From contig CM041199.1 of NCBI GenBank assembly GCA_023078555.1, forward strand, positions 744,001 through 808,000: DNA of 64,000 nt. Direction: 5' to 3'. The translations under genes were made by a program, and so were the position numbers. Positions 38,901 through 49,712 of the stretch are shown here, piece after piece (the stretch's first letter is position 1; every line of letters begins with the position of its first letter). A model generated the notes under the pieces. That model was not told the origin of the DNA, did no database searches, and saw only the letters and a list, made by a program, of their open reading frames with translations. The DNA comes from Ulva prolifera (lineage: Eukaryota; Chlorophyta; Ulvophyceae; Ulvales; Ulvaceae).

Positions 38901-41900
38901 GGGGATCGAGAGGATCGGGCGACCGGCTGGGAACGCAAGTGCGTCTCGCTGTGGCGTCAGGAGCGGCCTCAGGTGGCGCAGGAAGTCTCGCGCAGCACAC
39001 TGCTCTGCCTGAGCCGCCGCACGCGCCGCATCTGAACAGACCGCCGTGACGTTGACGTCTGTGCTGAAGACTCCGCCAGTATCGCCTGCAGGCCCGCGGG
39101 CAACGGCGTGGATGACCGCGGCATGCGGCGGAGGCTGCTGCGGGAATGGGCACGTCGTGAGCACCGCGTGTGCAGCACCTCCGCCAGCGCTCATGATATG
39201 GCTGTATGCTTGTCCTGCAGCTACGCGGGCGGACGCAGCACCGACTGCCCCAGCTAGGAGGTGTGCCGGGAGGACTGTCGCCGCGGCTGTGCTGGTGCTG
39301 TTGTCTGTGGCTGCGAGGGCGGCGTAGGCGATCAGCGCCGGCCGGGAGGTGGTGATGGAGATCTCCAGAGCGTTCCCGGCGTCCGTGCACCTGGCGGCGA
39401 TGTGGGTGACCCGGGGCGGGGCTTGCGGCAATGCGATGGCCCGGCACTGTGGAGTGGCTGAGGGGTTGCCGGAGTTGTCGAGTGCCTCGCAGCAGGCGCG
39501 GGCTGGCAGCTCGGAATCCTGCATTGAAGCAACAGCTGATGCTTACTGCACGCGGTCTATTCAACGGTGGGAATGGCAGATCAATGGGATGTTTGCATGT
39601 ATTGGATCTGCTTAGTGGTACCCAGTGAAATGCAGCAGCGCTGGGCTGTGCACATGTTGACATCTCCACCAGTGCCCCGGTGACAACAGGCGTACTCCTA
39701 CTCCGCGGTAAGACAGCCTTGATGCGAATAAAACCAACATGCTGCTTGAAGCAGCATTCCTTGGCTACAGATGGCTACAGGGCCAGGCTGAGTGAGGTTG
39801 TGGCAAGGGCAGTGGGTGCGCACGAGGTGGCCTTGCAATTCCAGTCTCCCTGCAAGCTCTGGGAGCTTCACAGCCACCATTCCAGCAGCGACTGTCCGCA
39901 AAGATACGCTCTTCGCGCTTGACTCACCGTCCATGACCTCTCGCAGAATGCTCCCGACACTTGGCACAGTGGCATCGCACGACAGTGGCCCAGCCCCGTC
40001 GCTGCCTGCGCCCTCTCCGCTCCCCATGGCTCCAGGCGAGATAGGCGCTGGAGGTGCATTGCACGCCTCAATGATACACGCAACCACTGCAGGTTCCGAC
40101 GCCTGGACTTGAATCTTCACCGTGGCATTTGCAGCCGGTGGTGCTGCACCTTTGGGCTCTAGGACATCAGAGTGCCAGGTCACAGACTCAAGTGTTGGAG
40201 TGTTGCCAACAAACGTTGGCCGTAAGATGTCGGGGGTGGTCAGCTGCAGTCTGCTGGCAGCAGTGGCGATATTGCCTGATGGGTCCTGGGCCGAGGCTAC
40301 AACGGTGAGTGCGGTGCCACAGGGGGCGTCATCGATGCGAACATGCCGCACAAAACCACCGGTGCTTGCTTCATGCAGCACATCAGGTGAGCCCTGCTGT
40401 ACTGGTACGACTGTAGGCACTGGGGATGCATCAGGCTGGAAGAGCTCAACTGCCAGCTGCGATGGTGAGGATACGTCCCCAAGCATGAGCACAGATGCAG
40501 TCTCGTCTGCTTCTTTCCGACCTGCAGGGCAAGCTTCAGTCAGTGGAGAAGTGACAAGTGACAAGTAATCAGCTGAAATGCTCATCAGCTGTGAAAAAAT
40601 TCAGGAAATTGTGAAATGGCAATCCAGTGACATAACTGTAACACACCACTGGATTGCCACAGTATCTCATTCACAGCTTTTGCTTTGCGTTCAGGTGCAC
40701 ACCTGATTTGCTGCCTGCTTCGTCAGTGCCATGCAGCACAGCAAATGCCACATCGCAGGGCTGGTCAACAGTGAATCTAAGGGTGAAGGCACAGGTACGC
40801 AGTGCTGGATCACCCTGGATCGAGCCCCACAGGACAGCAGCAGCAACCGTGGGCGGAGATGCATCAGCGGACTCAAAGGCTCGTGCGGTGGCATCCACCC
40901 GAGCGTTCCCAGCTGCATCTGCAGCTGAAAGACATGCTGTGTAGCGACGTGATGCGAGCAGCTCTTTCACAATCCTGCACATGGCAAGCTCAGTCACCAT
41001 GCTGGTCTTGTGCTCAGTGCTGCTGTACATGAAGTTGTGGCGGTCACTAGCTGTGTTCGTGATGAACCGGATGGTGCTGGGCAAGCAGGGCGACCAGCCG
41101 TACAGCGTGATTGGTTGCAGGAGAAGGAGGATCGTACAATGTCGAGCTGCTGTTGGCAGGAAAGTATGCCTGAGACAGGAGTCTTCCCGGTGCTGCGCTG
41201 AGAGAGAGGATCGTGCTGGAAGGCGGACACTTTGTGTCTCTGTCCACAACCTGCACAAAGCAAAACCCTCACAGCTTCTTTGAACAGCACAGCAGATGAG
41301 CCTTGTTTGCATCTATGTTGTTTGCATCTATGTGTTGTATGTGTACACCAATATGTGCACGAGATATTCCAGGGGCGACCGCATTCCTGCTCAGATGGCG
41401 ATAAAGTGTAGCACATCTTTCTGGTGGCAGCAAAAGCAGCACTGTGGCAATCCATGCATTCGCCACTGTACCATGGGCCATATCAACAGCTGCAGCAGTC
41501 CAGGAAGTAGAGACATGAGAGCCACAGAGAAGCAACAATGGGGTGTCTCACCAGCGCCACCACGCGGCCTTGCTCATTTATCCCAACCTCGAGAATTGCA
41601 GCACCATCCTGGATTGCAGTGACGACGGGTGTGCCTGGCAGGAAGGCGGGTGGCGTGACATCAGGCGTCTGCACCTCTGCTTCCGCCAACTCGTCTGCTC
41701 GGTTGCCTGCAAGCCGGGCCCAGACATGTGCCACATTGCCGGGCAGGCTACGTCATTGCATGAGGATTGAATTGAAGTGGCACGAGTGGCACACACCTGA
41801 GGCATCTGCTGCATCCGCGATTGTCACATAGGAAGCTTCACAGCTCAGGCCCTCTACCACCACCTGAACGCAGCCAGAAGAAACGGTGGATCTGCGAGAA

Positions 41901-44900
41901 CCCCACAACAGCGCAGAGGCACTTGGCTCATCAGGTGTCAAAGCCACAGGATGCTATGTACCACTTATATGCAGCAGCAGTGGCAAGCCTCTCACCAGCA
42001 TTGGTGCGCATTTGCCATGCCACCATGGCCTAGGGTCAGACCTGTGCTCGACTGAGCAGCTCCAGATGCAAGTCTGGCATGCTCATGCTTGCATGGCTGG
42101 TCACGACCACAGTGGCAGCTCCAGCCAGCAGATCACAGAACTGATTTGCAATGTCCACTAGACAATCAATGGATCCGTGCAAAAGTGCGCCTGATGGAAA
42201 CTTGCAAGCACTGCAGAATGCAAGCGGCAGAAGCCAAGTGGCGGCGCACTTGGATGGTGCTTCCTGTATCGCTGGTGCTGAACACGCGCTTCGCTACCAG
42301 CTTGCCTGGCAGCTTGGGCCCCAAAGTGGCGCCTGCTGTGGGAGGAGGTGGCGGAGACGGCGCGACCTGGTAGACAGAGAGTGTGCCCGAGACGGGTTCC
42401 GAGGCAATCACCGCCGCCACGACAGCGCAGCCGTTGTCGTGGCCCGGGCGCTCGCCTGCATGAGGTACCCCATGAGTGTGGGCCAGCCAGCATCAGACCA
42501 TCACCATCGCCACTGAGGGCAACAGCAGCTGCATCAGCAGCCATTCAGACGAACGCATTCACCGCGAGCAGGCCACTGATGGCGGTTGGGCTGTCTGAGG
42601 CTGGCCAGGAAGGTAACACATGGGGTGAAGAAGCCTGCTTGTGTTTCGATCGTATACTGTCAGAGCTGAAATGCCTGACGCGTTAGTCTGCACGGACCGG
42701 ACCGTGCCAAGCAATCGTAATGCACACAAAACACAGCTACGAAGCTCAGAGTTTGAAGGATAACGGTTTGCATTTGGGGCACACAGAACGAGGTTGAATC
42801 GGAAACATTTAGGCTAGCCTCACACGTGTGGCCATGGAGCTGTGCATAGAGGGCACTCTCGACAGGCCGTGGTGAGTCCATACCAGATTGAGAGAAGACT
42901 GCATCAGAGGAGCTTCCAGTGAGAGCTGGCTGCGCGGTGCGAGGCGCAGCTGCAGTGAGGAGCAGCACTGGAGGTGCACCGTCAGGAGTGGAGAACGGCA
43001 GCGCTGAGATGCTTGGCTGCATGTTGCCCACCTCATCGCTTGCAAGCGCACACAGTACGTACTTTGACTGGTCATAGAGCGGTGAAAGCAACCTGCACAT
43101 GGGACACACCATCCCTGAACTCAGCGTTTGCTCGGGACATATTCGAGTTGACATGGCTAGAAGATGCTGTGTTGATACCATGCGAGCGTCGGTGTCCTCC
43201 GAAGATCATTACACTGAAGGTGGTCTCTATGTTGTGCCCAGATGTGAGAGACAAGAGCGGAGAATGCAGATCTGCTTAGCTGTGGACAAGCAATCGCTCT
43301 GACAACAAACACGTACACAGCGCATGTAGCACGGCCAGAAATTTGCCTGATTTATCAGCAACTCCTGTCATATTGCGCGACACTGCCTGATAGTCTCATG
43401 CAGGCTCTCTTTATCACCTCTGATCAAGTTCATTCCACCCACCCCGCAAGACCAATTGTCATCAATTAATTAACAATTGTGTTTCATCGCTCCCCTCGCA
43501 GCACAGTTATGGAACAGGAAGCACGCACGTCTCAAGGCCAGCGTCATGGTCCAATGATAACTCCAGCTTGAGCGCCACGGTCGCGTTCCGTATCGCAAAC
43601 ACACCATCCTTCATGGCCGCCTCCATCTCCAGCAGTGGTGGGCAAGAGGCCGCAGCATCGCTGGGCACCCCAGCAGCAGCGGCACCGCCTCCCGCAGTGC
43701 CTACCAGGACGACCGCCAGAATGACATCCGCAGGCTCGTCCAGACGTACGACTGCTGAGGCTCGCAGCGGCTGTGTGTCCACCACCTGCAGTACTACTGC
43801 ATGACCTCCAGACAAGCACCAGTCCGGGTGCAGACTGTGGCCTTTGTGCACCAGGTGGACATTGAAAAACCTGTGTAATAAAGTACAAATAATAATACAA
43901 TAAAGCCGCGTGTCCCACTCCTGGGTCATGCTGCAGAAGAGTGTATGCGATGTGGACAGAGCAGCAAGAGTCTGTGAATGAATTATCCCGTGACAGGGTG
44001 ATTGCCAAGAGAGATCACTGGCCAACTGGATCATGTCAGTATAGCGCCTCCTCCGAGTCACACCTGCAGCTCGAGGAATTGCGGGGGCTGGTCATCGAGG
44101 GTTGTGAAGCTCCGCTCTGCTATCGACAGCATCATGTTTGCATACCTGTCTTCAGCGACAGCCAACAGTATGAAGTCAGTCCTGCTTGTCAGCCCATCCA
44201 CAGTCACAAACTCGGCTACCATCGCCTGTGTCACATTGACTGCGCCTGCTGCCATGAACGCCGATGTATCTAGGCTCAGACCAGCGGACCGTACATCCGC
44301 GACAGATGGAACGATGCCAGCAGCTGTTGGGGCGACTGCATAGTACACTATTCCTGGCTCATTGAGCTGGAAGGAGACTCTGGCAGAGGTGAAGGACGAG
44401 GCAAGGATGGCTGGATGGCCATCGGTGAATGTCGGAGGCGTGAGGTCTTGCGTTCTGGCCACAAAGACACGTGGTGAAGGCAGTGAGTTGGGCCCTTCCG
44501 AGCCGTACCAGAGGTCTGTTGTCAGCACTAACACCGCCAGTGCCTGCCCAGGAGCGAGTGCCTCTCCCTGCACCGCATGCGCCAGCATCAGCAGTCACGG
44601 AGGGCTGCACGATGGTGGAGTTCAAGTGAAACACAACTCAAAATGTTCGCAGGAGAGATAGACGCGACCAAAATCAACGAGCTGTATGCAGCTGTTCCGA
44701 TGACCGTTTACTTTGCCATCAACATCAGAGATGGAGATACCGCAGGGAACATGCAGACCTAAACGTCGCTGTCATTGTGAGAGCTGCAGCAGCAACTGAT
44801 CTACGCCTGATGTGTGACGCAAACACAGAGCCTGCCAGAGCGTGCCATTGATGATGTGTTCAATAATTGAACTTCAATTACCAGGTGCATCCTGAACGAA

Positions 44901-47900
44901 GACGTCGATGACTCAGGCGGCCGAGACTGGGTCAAGTGAATTCACAGAAACGCAGTGAAGGCACATATCAGAGCATTCTGACAAAGTCTACACAAGCAGC
45001 CTGGACTGTGCTCAGGCTGCTGCAGGGTGCAGGACGTACTGGAACCACTGGCACCCCAGACAAGCTGCTGGGGGGTGCTTCTGCATCAATCAGGCTGACA
45101 GGAACAGGCTCATCACCGTGCACTGTCTCTGAGCCAGACCCACCTGCCGCGGCTGACCCGCTGGCATCCACCACGGCTGCCTCTGCATCTCCTGCTGACC
45201 CTGCTTCGGGATACCTCACAGAAACAGGCTCCCCGGCACGCATGGCCGGGATGCATGTGACCATGAGCACGCGCTCCACGTCCATTCCTGTGAGCACCTG
45301 CGACCACCGCTGCAGGATGCCCCGATCGCAGGAGTCTGGTGGAGGCGGTGGGCACTGATTCTGTAGGACCTCGGGGGGAGATGATGCGATGGGTAGATGC
45401 GACACGGGAGGTGCCTCCGCCACCAGATCTGCCTCTTCATACCAATGTGCGCCGTGCTTGCTCTGAGCAGACGCTTCCAGGTGACTGGACCCGGACGTCA
45501 GGTTATCTACAGGATGTGAGGTGTTCCGCGAGCTGGGTTCAGTCCAGCGCGGCAAGGTGGCTTCAGCAGCTTGCGGCGGGGCACGTGTGGTGGGGCCTGC
45601 AAGGATCCACGAGCATTTTGGCCATGAATCTTAAGAAGTCTGATTGCCTGTGCACAGCAGCTCAGGAGCGTCTCTTTGTCCATGGAGCGCAAGGGCACAT
45701 GGAAAGGAGATTATGGACGATAAAAGAGCAAGAATGGAACCATGGCAAAACAATGAGGCAGAGCAAGGACAATGGCTAGAACTGCTCGCCAGCACAAGAG
45801 TATTTCACAAGTAGCTCTGCGAGTCTTGCACGTGTCGAGACTTTTGCTGCTGTTGTCGTGGCTGGAAGGACTTGGCCCACCCAAAAGGGCAAGAGTATGT
45901 GGCACATACTTTCAACATTCTGCCAGAGCTCTGAGTGCAAGTATGCAACATGGCCAGCCCAGAAGACAGACTGGGGCTGAAGCCCAAGTCACGCTGAGGC
46001 ATGCCCCACCAAAAAGCACACACAGACAAGGCCAGATGCAGCATGTGCCACCTGGGGGAGGCATGCCACACATCAAAATACCGGACACGAGAAGCGCAGT
46101 ACCCCAATGAAGACTGGTTCATATCCCAAGATGCATAGCCCACGATAGAGCCACACCTGGCTTGCGATGCAGGAGCTGCAGTACATCATCCTGTGACTCG
46201 ACAGCGCTGCCCAGAAGTGAGGCTCCAGGTGCAAGCGCCTCCTGCCAGTTTGCCTGACTGCCAGGGACCACAAGCAGCAGATACATGACACCAGGCTCGT
46301 CTTGTGTCACAGAGAACGCCACAGCCTCTTGGGAGATGCTCGAGAACGTCGCTGCCGGCTGAGGGGGCGTGGAGTCGGGCAGAGTTGTCAGAGGCACGGA
46401 GAGCACTTGCGTGCCAACTGCATCAGCCCAGGTGTCACTTTCACGTGCACATCCCGCCCAGGGCACATCTGATTGACATTGATCAGATCTGGTATAGATC
46501 TGACATCGATCTGATATAGATCTGATGCAGATCTGACATAGATCTGAAAGATCTATGTGGCGCGCAGCTGAAGCTTTCGTTGGCTCTCGCCTCCAGACTG
46601 TTTGATTTGCAAAGCACTGCCAGCCAGGCACAACGCTACACAGGCCTACAGATAGGCCACCATGCCACAGAGCGGACGAGCAGTCAAACTTTGCGATCTC
46701 AGGACGACAAAGGACGCCTGAGTTTCAACAGCCGCAACTGCCGATCAGCATCACATCCCCAGCCCAACAGCTTAAGATGGAAGAGCGAAGTACCCCACAC
46801 TGGAAGATTTGTGGAGTATGCGGCATGTGTCATACGCAGCAGGATACAAGCAGCCGCACTATAAGGACAACCGACTCGGCCGCACCTTCCATGCCGTCCA
46901 CAGGATCCATCCCCTGTGTCCCATTCAAAGCGGGCCTGCCGTCAGCACCACTGCCGCCCTGTCCCAGCGCCACCGCCCACACCACATACTCCGTCGCCGG
47001 CGCCAGCATCGACCCCGCGCGGTTCTCCAGCACAGCGCATGCAGCAGCCGAGCACCTCGGCGCCACCGCCACCGACGCCATCACGCCGCCAGCGCCCGCA
47101 AACTGCATCCCGGCGGCGACGACGCCCTCCGCGGCGTAGCCCGCCCCCGCCGCCTCCGCGGCGCGCGCGCCGCGCGCGTGCGCCACGATGTCCGCCGGCG
47201 CAAGGGCCGCCGCTGGGAAGCGCAGGGACTGCTCCGCGAAGAACGGCGCCGAGAGGTGCGCGTAGGTCACCGCGTAGGCGACCCCGCCCCCGTCCCGGTC
47301 CGCCGCGTAGCGCAGCGTGAACGAGTCGGTGGCCACGTCGGTCGCGAACGGCGCGCTGAGGAGCGCCGGCGGGGCGGCGGAGGCCGCGGTGCGGACTGTG
47401 AGATTCAGCGGGGTGGACAGCGCCCCCGGCAGGCCGAGCGGGCCGCTGCTAGCGACTGCGTGCAGCGTGTACAGGGTGTCTGGCAGGAGCGTGGGGCAGC
47501 GCACGCAGAAGGCGCTGTCGCCGGCGGACACCCCCGGCGCGGCGCTGGAGGCGCCGTAGCACTCCCGGAGGTTGGCCGGGGTGCTTGTGATTGAGATAGT
47601 GTGATTCTGCACGGTGTGTGTGATGACCGTGTAGCCACACGCAACCGCTGCCTGCACCCCACCACACACGATGCTCACGTGACGAAGCTACATGTCAATA
47701 TCCTGACTCACGCGGGGCTGCAGAGCCACACACTGCTGCACAGTGGTTTGAGGATAGCACAGTAGGAGCCCACCTCGCCCCAGTCTCCATACCGCCGCCC
47801 CGCAGCCACCCAGAATACATCCTCCGCCGTGGGAATGGTTCCCGCCCCGCCCTCGCCCCCCCCCCGGACCACCACATACCTCACATCCCCTGGAGCCGCC

Positions 47901-48535
47901 ATGCGCATCGCGACGTCCATGCCCCGCTCGTGCACGGCCAGCACCTCCCCCTCAATCCCCGGCAGCTGCACCTCTGGCCGCGCACGCTCCCGCAGCACCA
48001 CCACCATCACCGTCAGCAGCACGAGCGCGGCGAGCATGCACGCCGTGATCAGCACGCTCCGGCAGCTGGCGCCACGGCGCTGCTGCAGCCCGAGGGCGCC
48101 GCCGTGGCCGAGGGTGCCGGAGGGCAGCCGCCTGAGGGCTGCGGGGCTTTCGGGTTGGCCCCCTCCGGCCACAGCAACACTCCCAGTGGCCCTGCCGAAG
48201 CTGTCGAGGTCGCGTTGGAGGCTAGACTGGGATGCAACGGAGCCCTCTTCGTCGATGGAGTCGAGAGCGGGGCGGCGCGTGGGGCGGCGGGACAGCCACG
48301 AGCGGGGCCCAAACTTAACGGCTCGGCGCTGCTTCTTGGCGGCCAGCTGCTCGCGGAGGGAGGCGGCGTGCGCTTCCGCGGTGCGACGCGCGGCGCGCTC
48401 CGTGCGCAGTTCGGTCTCTAGCTGGTGTGCGTGCTCCTGTGTGTAGTGTTTGTAAGTGGAGTGGACTTGCACGTGTGACGGAAGCGTGGCAGATGCGTCG
48501 TGGTGCTTGAGCATGGCGAGGAGACGTGAGCGCAA
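25090..48535 (-). CDS. Giant single-anchor membrane protein: FN3/Ig-like array with TMEM132-like, cohesin-like and dockerin-like modules
   Basis: One minus-strand gene of at least 30 exons, about 4,300 residues. Exons (5' to 3'): 48535-47774 (anchor), 47651-46886, 46417-46157, about 45320-44970, 44567-44064, 43785-43529, 43092-42829, about 42456-42200, 41953-41797, 41706-41552, 41250-41090, 40974-40703, 40521-39824, 39518-38277, 37879-37629, 37468-37201, 36709-36526, 36280-35990, 35768-35522, 34943-34515, 34164-32770, 32104-31769, 31375-31114, 30718-30406, 29997-29730, 29554-29225, 28975-28219, 27640-27396, 27064-26622, 26237-25778, 25383-25090 (stop). Most adjacent pairs close in phase. Weak joins are around 46157-44567, 42829-41953, 41090, 35990-35768 and 25778-25383. 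The phase continuity argues for a single gene, but a split into two or three models is possible. Likely role: cell-surface adhesion or wall/matrix contact (inference). Confidence 0.7.
30406..30718 (-). other. Giant protein: dockerin/EF-hand-type calcium loop
   Basis: The exon encodes ALDVDGDGTFSPADYVALMR. Loop positions D1, D3, D5, T7 and D12-like acid match the dockerin variant of the EF-hand calcium loop, followed by a short amphipathic helix (YVALMRLGVAW). Only one loop is visible, whereas dockerins normally have two. It follows cohesin-like domain 2 in frame (phase 1 join to 31114) and is followed by a Tyr-rich linker (RQYYQQYVRPA, exon 29997-29730). Confidence 0.6.
31114..32104 (-). other. 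Giant protein: cohesin-like domain 2
   Basis: Exon 32104-31769 reads SFTVALSANTSGAPVMAADI then EVAFDQRALRVTGC, and ends LAELAWLTFQ. Exon 31375-31114 continues ALEAGDTHIHTTISLLQTMG. This is the cohesin order: paired beta strands with an amphipathic F/YDxxxLxV strand, then a closing LAxLTF strand and a GxTxIxxTI strand. Phases close (0 and 1). Cohesins bind dockerins in bacterial cellulosomes; here the domain sits about 400 nt (genomic) upstream of a dockerin-like loop. Confidence 0.5.
32770..34943 (-). other. Giant protein: large Ig/BIG-like region
   Basis: Exon 34943 to about 34515 and the 465-codon exon 34164-32770 encode beta-rich Ig-like domains. Recurrent bacterial-Ig-like phrases are VRLSDGTSRELPARF, LRLDDGSAIALPG and SEWGEVALLA, followed by WADRWVNLWPRNMDVDLG. 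A DGS-x-x-P turn is typical of Ig-like domain families and of the C-terminal part of TMEM132. The exon ends at a strong donor, CCG|GTGAGT. The opposite strand shows long open frames here that are GC shadows. Confidence 0.6.
35381..35436. repeat. Three direct copies of a 16-bp repeat (intronic)
   Basis: GTGTCGCCTCGAGTAC occurs at 35381-35396, 35398-35413 and 35421-35436, each containing an XhoI-type CTCGAG. It lies in the intron between the 35522 and 34943 exons. Confidence 0.8.
36707..36787. repeat. 27-bp tandem repeat (three copies) spanning a 3' splice site
   Basis: Three nearly identical 27-bp units start at 36707, 36734 and 36761. On the minus (sense) strand each contains GTGAAACGCTTTGCAG, so the acceptor used for exon 36709 is preceded by two identical candidate acceptors. 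Confidence 0.8.
36935..37012 (-). repeat. Dispersed YKDKA repeat, copy 2 (intronic)
   Basis: Same family as 11888-11970, read on the minus strand (CYKDKANKAGRAAGNNQG). It lies in the 37200-36710 intron of the giant gene. Confidence 0.6.
40617..40660. repeat. Palindromic micro-element, copy 2 (intronic)
   Basis: Perfect 13-bp inverted ends, TGGCAATCCAGTG ... CACTGGATTGCCA, around an 18-bp centre. It lies in the 40702-40522 intron of the giant gene. Confidence 0.7.
46481..46556. repeat. Degenerate tandem array of AGATCTGA
   Basis: About six units of 10-14 bp built on (T)AGATCTGAT/C. It lies in the giant-gene intron just upstream (sense direction) of the 46417 acceptor. Confidence 0.7.
47774..48535 (-). 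other. Giant protein: cytoplasmic coiled/basic segment and membrane anchor
   Basis: This exon encodes a charged heptad-like stretch (HAHQLETELRTERAARR), a basic patch (KKQRRAVKFGPRSW), a Ser/Gly-rich linker, and one strong transmembrane helix (VLITACMLAALVLLTVMVVV) followed by an Arg-rich boundary. It then runs into the first extracellular module (APGDVRYVVV ... IPTAEDVFWVAAG). With no signal peptide and basic residues before the helix, a signal-anchor topology with a cytoplasmic N-terminus fits. Donor GAG|GTGGGC at 47774 closes in phase with the exon at 47651. Confidence 0.65.
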
Positions 48536-48841
48536 GTGCGCGTGGGCGGTAGGATATTCAGAACGAGCTAGAAATGTAAGTCAAGGCAGAACATCGAGTC
48601 AGTATTGAAGTAAAAATTGAAGTTATGTTGGGTAGGTTGGTGTCGATGGAGGCAGGCAGCTTGGTCTGAGATGTATTTGTGCCAGAGGGACAGCAAGAGT
48701 ATGGACAAGGTCGTAGGCTAAACGAAGCAAAAGATCTGCGGATTCTAGCAGAGAGACTGTATTCTGAAAACATGCCATGGTGATAGCATTCCAGGTCCAG
48801 CACCAACTGTGGGGCTTCACCAACAACGGATGCGCACTGAC

Positions 48842-49712
48842 AGGGCCTCATAGTCAGCTGCAACATCGTCCTGTAGCTTCGCTGCAAAGTCGTAGAAGTG
48901 GTTGTGCTGCCACTTGAGGTCCAATTCCGCTGCTTCTTGATCATAGGTGGTCCTGGTCTCGTGTTCACGGACGATTCTCTCCGAGGCGTCCTGCAACCTC
49001 ATGACCAGGCTTCAGTCCACCTGAGCTCATGTGATCGTCGCAGCATGTGTCTGAAAGGGCAGACGACTGGCTGTGGAATGTAGCCGAAACATGCTTTGTA
49101 TGCCACAGAGGTGCTGATCGCCACACACAAAGGGGCATGCGAGAAGCTTAGACAAGCCAAGTATGGAGCCGACTTTCCATTGCGCTGGCCATTGACTGCT
49201 TGACCCATTTTGCGATTGCATTCAGCCATGGCTCACAAATAGTGAGTTACTGTGTCGTAGATCGCAGGCCCGGTTGTTGGCCCCACGCTGAAAGAGCATG
49301 CGGGATCATGAATCAGCACGCATAAACAGCAGGAACTATGGTGATTGCGGCTCGATTGGGTCTACTTATAGTGCTGTAATGTCAGTCGCGCCAGCATGCG
49401 GCAAGCAGGTCGCACAAGAGCGTCTTGTAAAGACTTCGTTTCTGCTGCCAGGTCGTGTCTTGTCAGTAGCGCCGGTCCCTGACGCGCAGAGAGATCTGCA
49501 TGAGCCGAGCCTAGAGTGTAACCAATGTTGCGTATGCTGTCTGTGACTGGTTGGAGGGGTAGACGATCATGCGGGTCTTCTCCAAGGTCGGGCTGGTCAG
49601 CCCTGCCCACGGACATCACTGCTCCGGCGGTTGTGTGTACATGTCTGTCCGCAGCTCCATCAGATTGATGTGCCTCTGTAGCAGTGACTGGCTCTGCGTT
49701 CTGATCACTCAT
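48842..49712 (-). CDS. Candidate 5' exons of the giant gene
   Basis: An exon-like segment at about 48989-48842 follows a TTGCAG acceptor and encodes a charged helical stretch (DASERIVREHETRTTYDQ ... DVAADYEALS), ending at a GT donor. Further upstream, an ATG at 49712-49710 opens a frame with an acidic, disordered start (MSDQNAEPVTATEAHQSDG). Both have coding-like codon use and lie in the right place and order to supply the cytoplasmic N-terminus, but phases to the anchor exon were not closed. They could instead belong to a separate small gene. Confidence 0.35.

Larger units (their letters stand above)
35522..39518 (-). other. Giant protein: TMEM132-like module block with cohesin-like domain 1
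   Basis: After one more FN3-like unit, exon 39518-38277 has an N-terminal-domain-like block (PYLEFVYSLRD, RVRVVAALLDGDG, GCSVSG ... GRCRAEVPVARFP). Exon 37879-37629 is cohesin-like (SHLVAPGTKFHVALFANA, EAFQLRFSYNPSFASVK). Exon 37468-37201 has EVPLAHLEFEVLND. Exon 36709-36526 has APVAMYADTSAAAVLSSEAL. Exon 36280-35990 has VVSVWHIEDVRVA. Exon 35768-35522 begins YQQLQVQALATL. The order and key patterns parallel the TMEM132 family ectodomain of animals as I know it. The phases 37629/37468 (2/1) and 36526/36280 (1/2) close, which supports the reading frames. Homology is inferred from pattern, not from a search. Confidence 0.55.
39824..47651 (-). other. Giant protein: N-terminal array of FN3/Ig-like modules
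   Basis: Repeating module of roughly 100-130 residues. It opens with D-x-TPP-x-F, has a central EPGxVYYxV strand with a following PTxxDV segment, then V-x-GL-xxx-T-x-Y-x-LxAxAxD-xxGN. Clear instances are DLTPPTFTDGHP ... LNEPGIVYYAV ... VDGLTSRTDFILLAVAED (44567-44064), EPGVMYLLLV (46.3 kb), LDEPADVILAVV (43.7 kb), YVLCALASDEVGN (43.0 kb), VVVEGLSCEASYVTIADAAD (41.9 kb), DVTPPAFLPGTP (41.7 kb), DQPCDVAFAVL (40.75 kb) and ASEPAVVACIIEA (40.1 kb). Introns repeatedly cut inside the module. This pattern matches bacterial and eukaryotic FN3-like surface repeats; ligand unknown. Confidence 0.65.

Noticed and set aside
42158..42544. 128-codon Arg/Cys-rich minus-strand frame
   Set aside because: Alternative frame over the same stretch (EPVSGTLSVYQV) has better codon use and fits the FN3-like array.
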